A stretch of 64,000 nt of DNA, from NCBI GenBank assembly GCA_038030265.1, contig CM075938.1, positions 47,175,189-47,239,188 on the forward strand, written 5' to 3'. The stretch comes from Corythucha ciliata (taxonomy: Eukaryota > Arthropoda > Insecta > Hemiptera > Tingidae). The notes below the pieces were generated by a model. It was given only the letters and a program-made list of their open reading frames with translations, had not been told where the DNA came from and ran no database searches. Shown here one piece after another: positions 1 to 10,883 of the stretch. Position 1 is the stretch's first letter. Every line of letters begins with the position of its first letter. A program made the translations under genes and the position numbers.

Positions 1-60
1 TGAACCGCTAAATAGAGATTTTTCTCAATTTCAGCCGTGAATTGACGTTTTTTATCACCT
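1..60 (-). repeat. Family A array fragment (reverse orientation)
   Basis: Shows the reverse complement of the family A word (TTTTCTCAATTT...GCCGTGAATT). It is the edge of an array whose plus-strand consensus contains GCTAATTCGCGGCTAAAATT. The window edge cuts it, so its extent is unknown. Confidence 0.5.
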
Positions 61-480
61 CTACACTCCTAGCTAGCGGGTGGATGGTAATACTTCATGG
101 TGGGAAGTGGTGGAGGGGGGCTCCCAATAGGTGTCGTGGGTCGTTCATTTTTAAGAATTCTGCTACCACTTACTGTAACTTTTCGACGCCACAGGGTAGG
201 GCCCTATGCTGATGACCTTGCAGCGTGGCCTATATTTGTGGAAAAGGTGAGGATGGTGATAAATGTACAAAAAAGGCCAATAACGTCGTAATAATTGAGA
301 ATAACCTCAAATCCAGGGACCGGGGTGGTACGAGGGGCTGTATCGCCCCTATACAGCATTGAGGGCTCCTTCCCCTTGGAGATTCCCCAAAAATGTCTGT
401 AAACGCGCTGTTCAGTCAACAAAAATGAAGCTGGCAGGGGTGGAGAATCTTTGAAGCTCCAGTTACGGCAATATAAGCCA
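61..480. other. Unassigned intergenic DNA
   Basis: I see no gene, RNA or clear repeat here. The short open frames at 97-291 (plus) and 204-422 (minus) overlap each other on opposite strands and have no family motif. Confidence 0.5.
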
Positions 481-712
481 TCTTACGTTAACCCCTTCCC
501 ACCATTACGATCCCAAAAATGGCCTAAAAAAGTCACACTGACTACTCACACCATAAAATCGGTAAATCTGACGCAATTCACCCGAAGAATAGCAATCCAA
601 CGATACACGCCATGAAAATGGTCAAAATGACCATTTGTGATCGAAAAATAGTTCAACTGACCATTCCCTTTTCAAAATGGCTAAACTGACTATTTATGTC
701 CTCAAAATTTGA
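481..712 (+). repeat. Family B degenerate array (about 28-33 bp period)
   Basis: Successive units carry AAAATGG, then a short spacer, then AACTGAC(C/T)ATT, the same word as the large arrays at 52.0-53.9 kb and 60.9-62.3 kb. Units are diverged and vary in length, so this is an old array fragment. Confidence 0.55.
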
Positions 713-2282
713 AAAACGCCATAAAAATGTCAGAATTTGACTGCTAGCCCCCTCCCACCTCATTCTTGGGGGCTTTCGAGACTTCGGAGGCGGGGGGGGG
801 GGAGAGGCCTGCGGTCCTTACCCGTCCTCTGGCTATAACCATGCTACATAGTATAGAACCTTAAACCTTGCATAAAATAACAAGCGCTCCCATATGAGCG
901 TAATGAAGTATTCACTCAATCTTTGATCGTCCTCCATTATTGCAGTACGAGTATCATCCGTGGTGCAGTCCGCATCGACCCACTTTCAAAAAGATGCCTG
1001 ATGCTTAAAACAAATTTTAATTACATTTGCATTCGTATTCTAGGAACTGCTTCTAAAGTATCGGCCGGTCATTACGGACATAAATGACATTACGTGCGCT
1101 GCCATGGATGGTGATCGTAACTCCAAAAAATTGGTAAACACTTCTGTTGAATTTTACAGTATTTTCTAGACTCTATGCAGTATGCAACGATACTCCCCCT
1201 GTAACATGTACCTCTGTGGAAGCACAGTGAACAGTGCTCCTGTGCTGGCCGCCTTGGAATTCTAAAGCTGGCCAGACCATACGAGGCGTGTTTCGTTACG
1301 GTCGCTAATTCCCATCAAATAAAACCACCAGGTTCGTGATCTAACGCTTAACGCCATCTGCCGCCGCCCCGAACCACTCCTTTCGACTTTGGACGTTTTG
1401 AATATCACGCTCGTCGGTCTCATTTCCACCGTTTTGACGAAATTCCTGTACGACTACTGGGTGTACAAAACGACGGCTCGATTACCTTGGCTTGCTACGA
1501 ACTTGCCGTTTTGACTGAAATGAGAGTTTTGAGACGCAGCGATTAATGTCAGTGCTAAAAAATTATTACTAGGTACTTTACTTTCTAATCAATTTCTGCA
1601 TTAAATGTCTGTTTCTTCGCTATTCCCGCATATTCTACTCTAATCATTCACTACTTGTCAACCAAATCACGCGTTTTTTTTCTGCATCGGTGTTCTGACA
1701 TCTTTCATAAATACAGCAGCGCTCTTGCCGAGCTAAGATGAACTAACAATCTGGGGTAATACCTGACCGGTGCCACTTGCTTTGTTTTGTTTATTGTGGA
1801 AGTGAGAATCAGAATCAGAAAGAAAATTATTGAAGTAAACGCAATTGAAAATTCAAGGATACCCCAGAAGGTCATTTCACTTAGTCGTCACATGAAAGAT
1901 GTCAATGTGAGGCTGTCATGAAAGAAAAATCATAGACAGTTATGCATTAAGCACATCATGAATAATCATAAATGTCACGTTTCGACAGAGCTAGAAATGA
2001 GAACGGCACGATGAGGAGGTCCTCTTTAACTGTTTTACCTAATGCGCGAAAACGAATAAAAATAAATCAAGCAAAGATGCCTTAGTTTTTTCTCTCTAGG
2101 GAAACGTGTTTTATCTAGTGTTCCTTCCTGACCATTCCCTGCCTTTTAAAAGCAAAGCATATTAAATAATTCACCGTTATTGCTCCTTCCAGTCTCATAA
2201 ATACTTTTCAATTACTTAACAATGGCGGGATTGAGGGGGAGGGGATGCGAAACAAGCTGGGATGTACACAACAGTAGAAATA
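713..2282. other. Unassigned intergenic DNA
   Basis: No gene seen. A pure G run lies near 791-802. The part from about 1.0 to 1.56 kb is a little richer in GC than its surroundings but gives no coherent reading frame on either strand. Confidence 0.5.
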
Positions 2283-2286
2283 CATA

Positions 2287-2304
2287 CAAAAAAAAAAAAA
2301 AAAA
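2287..2304. repeat. Poly(A) tract
   Basis: Uninterrupted A run. No retroelement 3' end is recognisable just upstream, so it is listed as a simple repeat only. Confidence 0.8.
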
Positions 2305-2497
2305 TTGCACAGTGGTGGCGAAGAGGTAGGGCGGGAAGTCCTTATCTTCGAGGAAAAATCGTCCTGGGAGGCTTTTTCAAAGCACTGCCAAGTCGTTTAT
2401 CAGTCGGCAGTATTCGAGGCTGAGGACAACTCCCTGGCTCTTTCTTCTCTATCAGCACCATCTTTGTTGTGAAAAGGTTAAAGGGAAGGGAAGCAGT

Positions 2498-2523
2498 AGA
2501 GAGAGAGAGAGTGAGTGAGAGAG
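2498..2523. repeat. GA-rich microsatellite
   Basis: Alternating GA units with GTGA interruptions. Confidence 0.8.
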
Positions 2524-2524
2524 A

Positions 2525-3420
2525 AATGGTATCGGAGAAAATGTTTCCTCCTAGGACCAATGAAAAGAAAATTTAAATCACGTTATTTTCTACACTATTT
2601 GTCGTCTGGTTAGTCCCATGAATTGAGAACATACGTTGATAAATGTGTGGGCTTGAAGGGTAATGCAGATAAAAGAACTGCCGACAGCAATTTTCTTTCT
2701 CCTTCCTAAGACATTTTCCATTTTTATAAAATGATTATTCTTGTTTTTGAATGGGGGCTTTATTATTTACTTATTTTTAACAAAACTCTCCAATTTTTGG
2801 TTTCTGTACAAAAACAGTTAGTCCAGCTTTGAAATGAGGAAGTTGCATGGTTCGGAATTTGCGGATGAATTTATTTTACCACGTTTATTTACTCTAAAAT
2901 AAAGATTGTAATGTGCTCCGTTTCTCAAAAAATTGTTTGCTGAAATTTTAAAAAATATTGCTAGTATTTGGTCCCCTTGACTCTCTCCCTTTTCTGTTAT
3001 TAATTTAATTTACTCTTTGACTTCAATGCGGGCATTCACTGATTTCCCTATGTATTGTTAATCCTTCGAAAAATTGAAGTGTGAAATGAATAGTTAAACT
3101 AAATTACATTAGATTTTTTTTAATGCAACTCTTTTTTTTTTTTAACTTTTTATCAAGAAGGTGAATAATCAATCTCAACAAAACAAGGTCGAAAAGAATG
3201 AATCCACGAGTCACTTTGGTTCCCAACATGTATGTTATTGTTGCTGATCCTTGATTTTTTTATTTGTTTATGTATAACGTTGGGTGACAGCTTGACAGCT
3301 CATTTCAATTTCAAATACGAGAATAGTCCAGATATTTGAAAAATACTGCAGTTTCCAGTTTGCCCCTCGTTGTCGAAGGAACTGCAATACGCCGAATACA
3401 ATTTTTGTGAGTTTACCTAA
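2525..3420. other. Unassigned intergenic DNA with one half of a direct repeat
   Basis: No gene is visible. The stretch at about 2830-2930 resembles 5420-5520 in the same orientation: both carry GAATGAGGAAGTT or a near variant, then CATGG, then TTTATTTA..CTAAAATA. Otherwise it is AT-rich with nothing recognised. Confidence 0.45.
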
Positions 3421-3426
3421 AAAAAA

Positions 3427-3461
<35 letters not shown>

Positions 3462-3486
3462 CAACAAAAAAACAAAACAAAAAACC
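3421..3486. repeat. A-rich tract with AAT microsatellite
   Basis: About eight AAT units at 3429-3452 flanked by A runs. The poly-Ile/Tyr/Phe open frames predicted across it are artefacts of this repeat. Confidence 0.85.
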
Positions 3487-3679
3487 TACGAAGTTCGGAG
3501 TGGATTCGAAACATCCGAGGAGACGTACTGAAACCTTTGATGATGCACCGAAAAAGTTTGTGTGTGTGTGTAGCAAGATCATTTTTCTCGCGACTTGCTG
3601 GTAAAGTATACCATTTATATGTCACATAAAAGGAGTAAAGTTGTTTTTTTACTGGCCTCAAAAATCACAATGGGTAAAT

Positions 3680-3711
3680 AACAACTTTACTCACTAGTGA
3701 GTAAAGTTGTT
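3680..3711. repeat. Perfect 32-bp palindrome
   Basis: The two halves, AACAACTTTACTCACT and its complement, pair without a spacer. A diverged copy of the half-site (GAGTAAAGTTGTT) lies at about 3634. Function unknown; it may be the centre of a small foldback element. Confidence 0.7.
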
Positions 3712-4460
3712 TTCTACTCATTCGTGGCCGAGCAAGAAATGATTGTTGCTCTTGTTTGACCGGTAGAGCGCAGCGGTGCCTCTACTAGCAATTAGATTCT
3801 CACAAGTTCCCGTAACCTTCACACTGACTCCCATTAGTTATAGATTAATTTTGTTAATTTTTCCCATTTGTCTTAATTTCTTTTAAAATAACATTAACAC
3901 TTTTCCTTGTCAACCTACTTTTTTTTATGAAGCGAGCTCCGCCGCGAGAAAAATAGCATGCACAACTCATGAAAAAGTGAATTTCCTTGCTCGTTGTATT
4001 GTAAGCACTCGCCTGCGGCTCGCGCGTACAAACTACAACTCGCAAGTAAATTCACATTTTACTCACTCGTTGTACAATATACTATTTATGTGAGTGAAAG
4101 AGGAACCAGAGAGTTTGAAATGACCCGAATTACACCAAATATAATATACCTACTCAAAAATTATTTGATAATGAACTTGAAAATAGGACGCTTCCAAGAT
4201 ATTGAGGGATTTGGGCACAATTTATCATGTATGAACGACTTGTCTCAAAGAACCTAAAAGTAAGGATACTATAAAGACGAGTAGAGGCGATGTTTGATAA
4301 AGCTTTTCCCGGGCTCCGCCATTTTTGATCTGTTATCATATCATATAACAGTAACCATGACTAGAGAACCTATAGTTACACACAGATACTGACAATACCC
4401 GCCATATGTGGTCCTTTAGTGAGGGGAGGGCTTGTGATTGGCTGGTGAGCGTAACCTACA
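3712..4460. other. Unassigned intergenic DNA
   Basis: No gene seen. Short complementary words (ACTCATGAAAAAGTGAATTT near 3964 and AAATTCACATTTTACTCACT near 4050) suggest a decayed inverted repeat around 3.96-4.07 kb. Confidence 0.4.
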
Positions 4461-4467
4461 TGTAGGG

Positions 4468-5033
4468 GTGAAATCGGTCCGGACCGAAAAATAATGAGTT
4501 TGAAGCGGACCGGGACCGGAACGAACCGAAAAAAAAGGACTTGGACCGGACCGAATAGGACCGATTTTATTTTCAGTCTTAAATAACATACCGCTTGAAA
4601 TCGTTCACGAAATGATAATTCGAAATGAAGTATATAAAAGTAATAATCCTTGGCTAACAAGCTCTACTCTATGTATACATTTTGTGAGCTATTCAACCCA
4701 AAAAGCTGCACTTTTGAAGGGAAGAAATTTACAGCACGTTTACATCCGATCCAAAAGTGCGGGTAACAACGGGATAGCCCCTAATAGGCTAGTAGAGCTA
4801 GTCAAATCGCTGAAAACTGGTACGGGGAGGGTGGATATGTATATAAGTACTGGTGTTATTATGTGGGAGGGTTTTTGATATCGAAGCACGCAGTTCCTGC
4901 ACGAAACGAATCCACGTAACAATTTTCTGTTTTTCTCTATGCGCCAATGAAGGACAGACTTTTTTCGGTCCGGTCCTCACAAGAAGACCGGACCGGAATT
5001 ATTCACAGCCCGGACCGAAATAAAATTGCTGGG
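4468..5033. mobile_element. Inverted-repeat element with CCGGACC subterminal motifs
   Basis: The left end carries repeated CGGTCCGGACCG and GGACCGGACCG words (4476-4565) and the right end carries the complementary words (4964-5025), so both ends are decorated with the same short palindromic motif in opposite orientation. The interior has no protein match. This layout is typical of non-autonomous DNA transposons, for example hAT-type. I could not find a target duplication, so the outer limits are approximate. Confidence 0.5.
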
Positions 5034-5552
5034 ACCTAATTCAACGAAACCATTGCGATGGTTGCCTGGCAACTCACTAACGTCAAGAAATTCTCATGAT
5101 TTAAAAAATTCAGTTTGTCGTGAGAGAGATAGAGAATGCATTAGACAAGGACAATAAAACGTAATTACGTCACGCCCTTCTTCACTGAGTTATTTTAGCT
5201 AGGTAGTCGATAATCGAAGATTAATTTCGCCTTTGCAACCACTCCTTGCACCACTGTTGGCGTTTTTTCGATTGTTTTCTTCCTGAAAAACTACAAAAAT
5301 TAAACCGAGAACGGCAACATCGTCCTGCTCTTTCGAATCCATAGTGAAAATTGAAGGATTCAACTACACGTATGTGGGGGGCTGAACTGAACAATTCAAA
5401 CATGACCCTTTAACTCAATTTTTGCCTCGAATGAGGAAGTTTCATGGGTCAGAACTTATTCATAAATCTATTTTTTAAGGTTTATTTATGCTAAAATAGA
5501 GCATAAGTCGTGATCCGCTAGTAAAATAATACAACAGTTAATAAATACGGGA
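5034..5552. other. Unassigned intergenic DNA
   Basis: No gene recognised. Positions 5420-5520 are the second member of the diverged direct repeat also present at 2830-2930. Confidence 0.4.
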
Positions 5553-5589
5553 ATTTTTAAGTTTTAGGTCATTTCAAACACGCAAGCTA

Positions 5590-5993
5590 AAGTCTGTCCA
5601 CTTAGTGATGGACTCTCTATAGGGGATAGTTCAATTTGTTCACTTCCACCAAAAACACTTCAAGAGCTCAACAAAAACACATATAGCGTTCCCCATTTGC
5701 ACAAAATTCTGCAACGGCGCTATTCAATTCCACCCGTCTTCTCCACTAACATACGAGTATGATTTAATTCAGTGAAGATGGGTGGAAATGAACTGCCCAA
5801 ATGCAGAATTTTGTGCAAATGGGGAACGCTATTATACTACGGGCACTATGGCTACGTATAGACGCTACACAGTGATCATTTGTTCCAAAATTATTCCCAG
5901 AACCCAGTGCGTTACTTTTAGGAGAAGGGGCAAAGGGGAAACTCATTCCATTAAATTCAAGGGCGGGCGAGAGTCCATCCCTAAGTGGACAGA
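5590..5993. mobile_element. MITE M1 inserted in the left arm of F
   Basis: The termini are inverted: AAGTCTGTCCACTTAG at the left and CTAAGTGGACAGA at the right, extending to GGACTCTC/GAGAGTCC. CTA stands on both outer sides (5587-5589, 5994-5996) and the flanking F arm continues across, which proves an insertion. Inside lies a second, perfect 29-bp inverted repeat (5685-5713 with 5802-5830). No coding potential is seen. The family is unassigned; a TA or CTA target would fit Tc1/mariner-like or PIF/Harbinger-like MITEs. Confidence 0.75.
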
Positions 5994-6567
5994 CTACAGC
6001 ATGTTTGTGTCATATGTGCCTTCCGAAAAAAAATCACAGTAATGTTGCTGTCCCAGAGCGGTTTGTTGTGTTTCTTTGCCTTATTTTCTACTAGAGCTCT
6101 CTAATAATAAAGTAATGGAGGATAAACAGATGAGCTATTTAGAGGCATAAATAGGACAGAGGATAGAAGGGATATTACATTGTGGAAAATGTTCGTTTCG
6201 GCGGGATTTCAAAAATGCCAACTTTTCTTAATAAGAAACAGCGAGCACAGATAAATAATAGAGGGAGCGTAAACAAAAAAAAACGGCACACTTCCCTTTC
6301 TACTAGTGTCCAAATCATGGGGTGAGAAAAACTATTGGAAACACTCATTAAAAACGAAGCATTGAAGTTAAAACAAGTAAGTATTAACTATGCAAAAGCA
6401 GTTGATACCAGTTCTGTGGTGTCGCACTAGATGCTTTATTTTTCGTGTACGAGAATAGGTAAAAGGGTTTAAATTTTATTTAATTTTATTATTTATTAAT
6501 TTATGACATCCTTAAGTGATAGTGCTCGTGCTCTGTGAAGGTGTTAAATCAGTACATTACCTAGATT

Positions 6568-6642
6568 ATGCCTGGCTGCGCGGCCAAACTTTGCACGAAA
6601 CGCAGCGAGGATAGAGAAGATGGTTTCAGCTTTCATATGTGA
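6568..6642 (+). pseudogene. THAP-like zinc-finger N-terminus of P-like transposase (exon 1 remnant)
   Basis: ATG at 6568 opens a 24-residue frame, MPGCAAKLCTKR followed by a GFSFH word, before TGA. This is the start of a THAP (C2CH) DNA-binding domain: MP-x-C-A-x(3)-C, then the FxFH segment. In THAP9 and P transposases this domain binds element DNA. The expected continuation (FPxD, a conserved Trp, then C-x2-H) is not visible in the next 1.3 kb. Either an intron begins near the GTGATT at 6640 and the second exon has decayed, or it was deleted. It lies 300 bp inside the left terminal repeat, the expected place for exon 1. Confidence 0.65.
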
Positions 6643-8022
6643 TTATTAATTAACGATACTTATGTACACGGTACATTGTTATTTAATTCTTAAGTAGTTG
6701 ATAGTTAAACACCTACCTAAGATACCTATGTGTATACCTATACCCCCTACCCCTACCGAATAAGTCCGTTGGACGTGTTACAAAAAAAGTAGGATGAAAC
6801 TGCATGAAAAATGTAATTGAACGCGACCTTCCCGGACGTTATATCTTGCACCAGTCAGGAGACATGATTTTTTGTGTGATTTCCATTGAAGTCCTTATTT
6901 TTTGGCAGAAACTCACGGTTTCACAGCTGTTACTCCAAATAATTTTGAAATTTTGAAAGCCAAGAAAATCATCTCTCACATTGGACTTATTACTTATTTT
7001 CTAAAAGTCCTAGAAACCCTCTTTTTCTTTGCTCATATAGTTCAAGGTTTCAGGTGGTATTTTTTTGGACCTATTTATTTTTTAAAATTTTCCCTTCCTA
7101 ACGGAATTTATTTTCGATTCTGCAAGTTATCAAAAAAACTTGCGTATCAAATAAATTTTCTAATGACCCCTTAACTTTTTGAATTAGTTGTCTATAACGC
7201 CCTAAAACATATCCAGGATAATGTAAAATTGTGATGTTTAAAGCGAAATTGTACCCCGAAAGCAAAATATGTATGAAAATTTCACTGAGGTTACGGCCCA
7301 CACACCTCTCACAAGCACCAGACATGCATCTGATGAGACCATGGAACAAGTAGCTTTGGTAGATGATGGTTTGAACGGTCGAAATTGCGAGTGGACCGCA
7401 CCCTCGGTGCAATTTTCATAATTCACAGGCGGTTCTAACCCCTCAAAGTCATTCGCATTCACCCCTGGAAGCCGACGTTTAAAATAAGAGTGTGTGATAA
7501 AATTACTAAGTGGCAAGACTATCTTAACTGTCGATTCGATTCGTGCCGATCGAAAACTAGAATCAATCTTGCCGCCTAGCAGTTCTATCATAAATTCCCT
7601 ATTTGAATGTTTGCTTTCGAAGCACATTTGTCTTTAAAAAATCACGATCCGGGCTATGTTTAATGGTTTTACAGACAACTATTTCAAGAAGTTGAGAAAC
7701 CAGCTGCATAATATGTGTCTCACTATGCAGCTGGTTTCTTGAGAATGGGGAGCTTCCCCGAAACTAGTCGGAAAAAATAAATAATAATAAAAATTCGTTG
7801 TGACTACTCGACTAATTGTTTAATTTATAATTAAAACGACACGACAAAAGCAAATGTTAAAGGAAAATAAAGAACCGAAAAGACGAATTTCAGATAAAAA
7901 TATCAAGACCCGTTATCTAAAAAAAAATTAAGAGGCTGGAGACAAAAAATGCTTCTTTCAATAAAAATGTAGAAATTATAGGAAAGAAATTACAGAAACA
8001 TTTTTTTTTTTTTTTTTCTGAG
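6643..8022. other. Non-coding interior of the P-like element
   Basis: No transposase exon is recognisable. A 17-bp stem at 7694-7710 and 7724-7740 (GAGAAACCAGCTGCATA and its near complement) forms a short hairpin. A 17-base T run at 8001-8017 directly precedes the next exon and would suit a splice acceptor tract. Confidence 0.45.
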
Positions 8023-8265
8023 AACGGGGAACTTGCTCAAAAGCTTGGCAAAACGACAGTAGCTCTCTTGAAAAGGCAACTCCAAAAATTGAAACTTCAA
8101 AAAAAGGACAAGTCGTACGACGAATCTCTCAGAAATTTTGCGCTCACTCTCCATTTCTTGTCATCAAAAGCGTATGATTTTGTCAGAGCCACCTTTAACT
8201 CCGTTTTGCCCCACGCGAAGACCATTTCGTCTTGGTACGCAACGATTGATGGCCGGCCGGATCCG
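8023..8265 (+). pseudogene. P-like transposase, coiled-coil and HTH-like exon (truncated)
   Basis: A T-rich tract ending CTGAG precedes the frame NGELAQKLGK, followed by a basic leucine-containing helix (KRQLQKLKLQKK) and then RNFALTLHFLSSKAYDFVR and ISSWYATIDGRPD. The sequence FALTLHF-x-S-x-KAY-x-F/Y-x-R followed by SSWY-x-x-x-DG-x-P is the recognisable N-terminal transposase block of THAP9/P-type proteins, just before the catalytic RNase H-like region. The frame then runs straight into foldback Z at about 8266, and the catalytic middle part never resumes. The terminal PYKCDQ... residues of the open frame are encoded by Z, not by the gene. Confidence 0.8.
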
Positions 8266-9203
8266 TATAAGTGTGACCAAAAAAATGTGGGTAAAACTAC
8301 GTCAAAAGTGGAGTAAAATGGTACCTTCGATCCGTTCCGGAGCTATGATTTTGTTTGTATTTAAAAATGTAACTGGTGTTTGCTTTAAAAAATCCGTGAT
8401 GCCTCGGCTTATATCGTGCCAAATCCACAAAGTTATGCCATTTTCAGGAACTGCAGAACATTTTCTGGGAGGAGATTTTATTGCATGAAAAAATCGCCAT
8501 CACCCAGAAATGTGGCATTTTTCCCATTCCAAAACATTAATTTTACAGAAAAATATGAGCAGTCGCCTACGTACCTACAATATTCGTGAAAGGTGCATAC
8601 AGATCGGCATAAATGGAGGGGAGGGTCAAATTGAATGACGCTTGCCTACGATATCTTATCCATGGCAAGATATCCTGTTCTCACTTACTGCCGATCCTTC
8701 ACGTAGGCAATTGCCCAGGCTCTGTAAAAACACAGTTTTTCTGAATTCTCGTGAAATTTTCGTGAGAAACGTCAGTGCTAACATAATGAAATGTGAACAC
8801 GCCAAAAGAAAGCTTAGAAGATGGAGAAGGTTTTTTGTTGCATCGAAAGTCTGTAGAAGAAGCCGTTTGAGAAAACAGCGAGTTTTCGTAAAACGTACAA
8901 ATTATGGGCCACGTGAATTTATGGCAAAATTGCCAGATTTCTGGGCGTTGACGATTATTTCAAGCAATAAAATGGACACCATAATAAAGGAAATGTTCCG
9001 CATTTCCTGAGAATGGCATCACTATTTCGATATGGTGCGATATAAGCCGAAAAATGGCGGATTTTTTGAAGCAAGCACCGGTTATTTTTTAAATACAAAA
9101 AAAATCATAACTCAGGAACGGATCGACGTAGGACACTTTGGAGTGTACCATTTTACTCCACTTGTACGTAATTTTACCCAAAATGTTTTGTCACACTACG
9201 TAT
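8266..9203. mobile_element. Foldback element Z inside the P-like transposase
   Basis: Two arms of roughly 260-280 bp (8266-8526 and 8922-9203) are inverted copies. Shared words include GTGTGAC, GGAGTAAAATGGTAC, CGATCCGTTCC, TCGGCTTATATCG and CCCAGAAAT. A 122-codon open frame at 8642-9010 lies largely in the loop and right arm and shows no family motif. The element interrupts the exon ending at GRPD. No clear target duplication was found, so boundaries are good to about 5-10 bases. Confidence 0.75.
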
Positions 9204-9342
9204 AAATTATACGTAGTCATGTTTTAATGGCTGTAAGTATCCATTGTGAGTAGTAAAACGTAACTTGGAGAACCCACTTTTTATTACAAGTACTTCCAAG
9301 CTAAACAGTTTATAATTGAAGTTATTGTATTTTCTTCTATAG

Positions 9343-10060
9343 AAATAGCGCTTGAGGCAATATACCCAGAACATGACCATGACTACTGTATTTCGTCTGG
9401 CAGGGGGCCGTCCGCCGTAGAATTAGATTTGATGGAAACTGAAGAGGAATCCCTGCAATTCAACTTTTCGGAGAGAGAAATATCGGATAGGATTATGGAA
9501 GATGTCGTTGAATACTTTTCAGGTATTTTTTACACGTTAGTAATCTCTTCCTGCTGACTGACTAACTTACTTCCTTCCCACCAACTTTCAAAGGATTTAT
9601 AGTGAGACAGTTGAGTAAACTGGTAAAGTGTGAACGCTGCATCGATGTCCTGCTGCAAAAAGAAAAGGCAAACGAAATAATGACATTAATAGCAGCGAAA
9701 AACCGAGGGGGCTTGATGAAGCTATCGCCCAGCGCTCTGAAACTTTGTAGGGTCACGGACTTTTTTTTTAATGAATTCGTCAAAGAAAAGGAAGAAATAC
9801 TCTTCTCAGAATATCTTATAACTGCTTTTCTGACTGTAGTTTCCTCTGATTTTATTATTTTAGAGGAACAGAGCCATTTCTTGATCGGTAAAGACAATCA
9901 TAAGTACTGGTTGATCCAAGCAGTGGGAGAAAGATATTTGAACTGCCGAATCAGAAACTTCATTAAAAATAAAAACTGCGGGCTTCATGCTCAAAAATCA
10001 GGTAAAAATTCACAGAATTACGTTTGTTCAAAGGGCAGTAGTAAGAAGTTCTGTCAGTAA
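9343..10060 (+). pseudogene. P-like transposase C-terminal region, two exons
   Basis: Exon 9343-9522 follows a TTTCTTCTATAG acceptor and encodes EALYPEH-like and acidic residues ending EYFSG. A 71-bp GT-AG intron (9523-9593) with an ACTAAC branch-like word follows. Exon 9594-10060 then gives FIVRQLSKLVKCERCIDVL, later KNRGGLMKLSPSALKLC. Splicing joins YFSG to FIVRQLSK in frame, matching the known C-terminal block Y-x-A-G-Y-x-A-R-x-L-S-x-x-L-x-C-x-x-C of THAP9/P transposases and the NRGGLxxPS motif. The last 30 or so residues do not match family memory and may include a further unrecognised intron. No catalytic aspartates can be assigned in this part. Confidence 0.85.
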
Positions 10061-10063
10061 ATT

Positions 10064-10069
10064 AATAAA
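10064..10069 (+). promoter_or_regulatory. Polyadenylation signal AATAAA
   Basis: AATAAA begins 4 bases after the transposase stop codon. It is consistent with the 3' end of the P-like transcript, but such hexamers are common in AT-rich DNA. Confidence 0.4.
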
Positions 10070-10883
10070 TATTTGAAAATGAAAGACTCGTTGGAACTTT
10101 TTTCTCTTATTATAAAGTAAATCATTCTGTACTCAGACGACTACCGGAAAACCGTTAGGTACGGAATGCAGTTAATTTCTCAATAGAGCTCCTGTACTCA
10201 TTACTCATGGGATGGGTATCGTACCCGAATGCTGATCTCGAATAATACTTAGGCTCAATGCCGGATCCAGACATAATTCTGGGAGGAGGGGTGAGGTAAG
10301 ACTCGATTATACCATTCCTACGTGGGGTAGGGGGTGTACGTCTCACAAAATATGGGTTTGACACACTCACTCTCTGTCTCTCTTGGATAGCAGCAGAATG
10401 GCTCTGAAATGAGCCAACCTTGATTTCCTATTTTGAAGGAGTCAAACTCGCAAAATAGATTTCCGAAAGAGTCAAATATCGCACAATACGGGGTTCAAAA
10501 GAGCTAAGTCAACGAAGTAGTGTTTTTTTAACGAGACAAGCCGTTCAAATGAAAATGTCCCTCCATCCCCCTCATTAGCCCCGCAGAGATTCACCCCCGC
10601 AAAGAATAAAATAATTTTCGGGAATCATCATCGGACTTGCACCTGCCTAATAGTACGTAAGCCCTGCGTATGCCCCAAAATCACTTGTGTATGGGCGTTT
10701 GCCGGAAACATTGACGTTTAGCAGTTGATTTCCAGCTGAAAATTACATTTGCAGAAAATTAGTTTCAACAAGCCGTCAAACAATTGTTATGAAAACCTCA
10801 CCAATAATTTTATAACACCCTAAAATGGACACTAAGAGAAGGGGAAATGAGTCATATCTTGCATCACATTTTCTATTAATACA
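10070..10883. other. 3' non-coding part of the P-like element
   Basis: No coding signal. A stretch near 10258-10300 resembles the TGGATCCAG...GGGAGG ends of common MITEs but has no partner nearby. Confidence 0.4.

Noticed and set aside
3268..3661. Open frames with poly-Ile, poly-Tyr and poly-Phe
   Set aside because: They are six-frame readings of an AAT/A-rich simple repeat.
8642..9010. 122-codon basic frame within foldback Z
   Set aside because: Part of it is encoded by the inverted arm, and no family motif is present.
9602..10060. Separate gene starting with GTG/Met at 9602
   Set aside because: It is the second exon of the transposase C-terminal region; the frame joins the preceding exon across a GT-AG intron.
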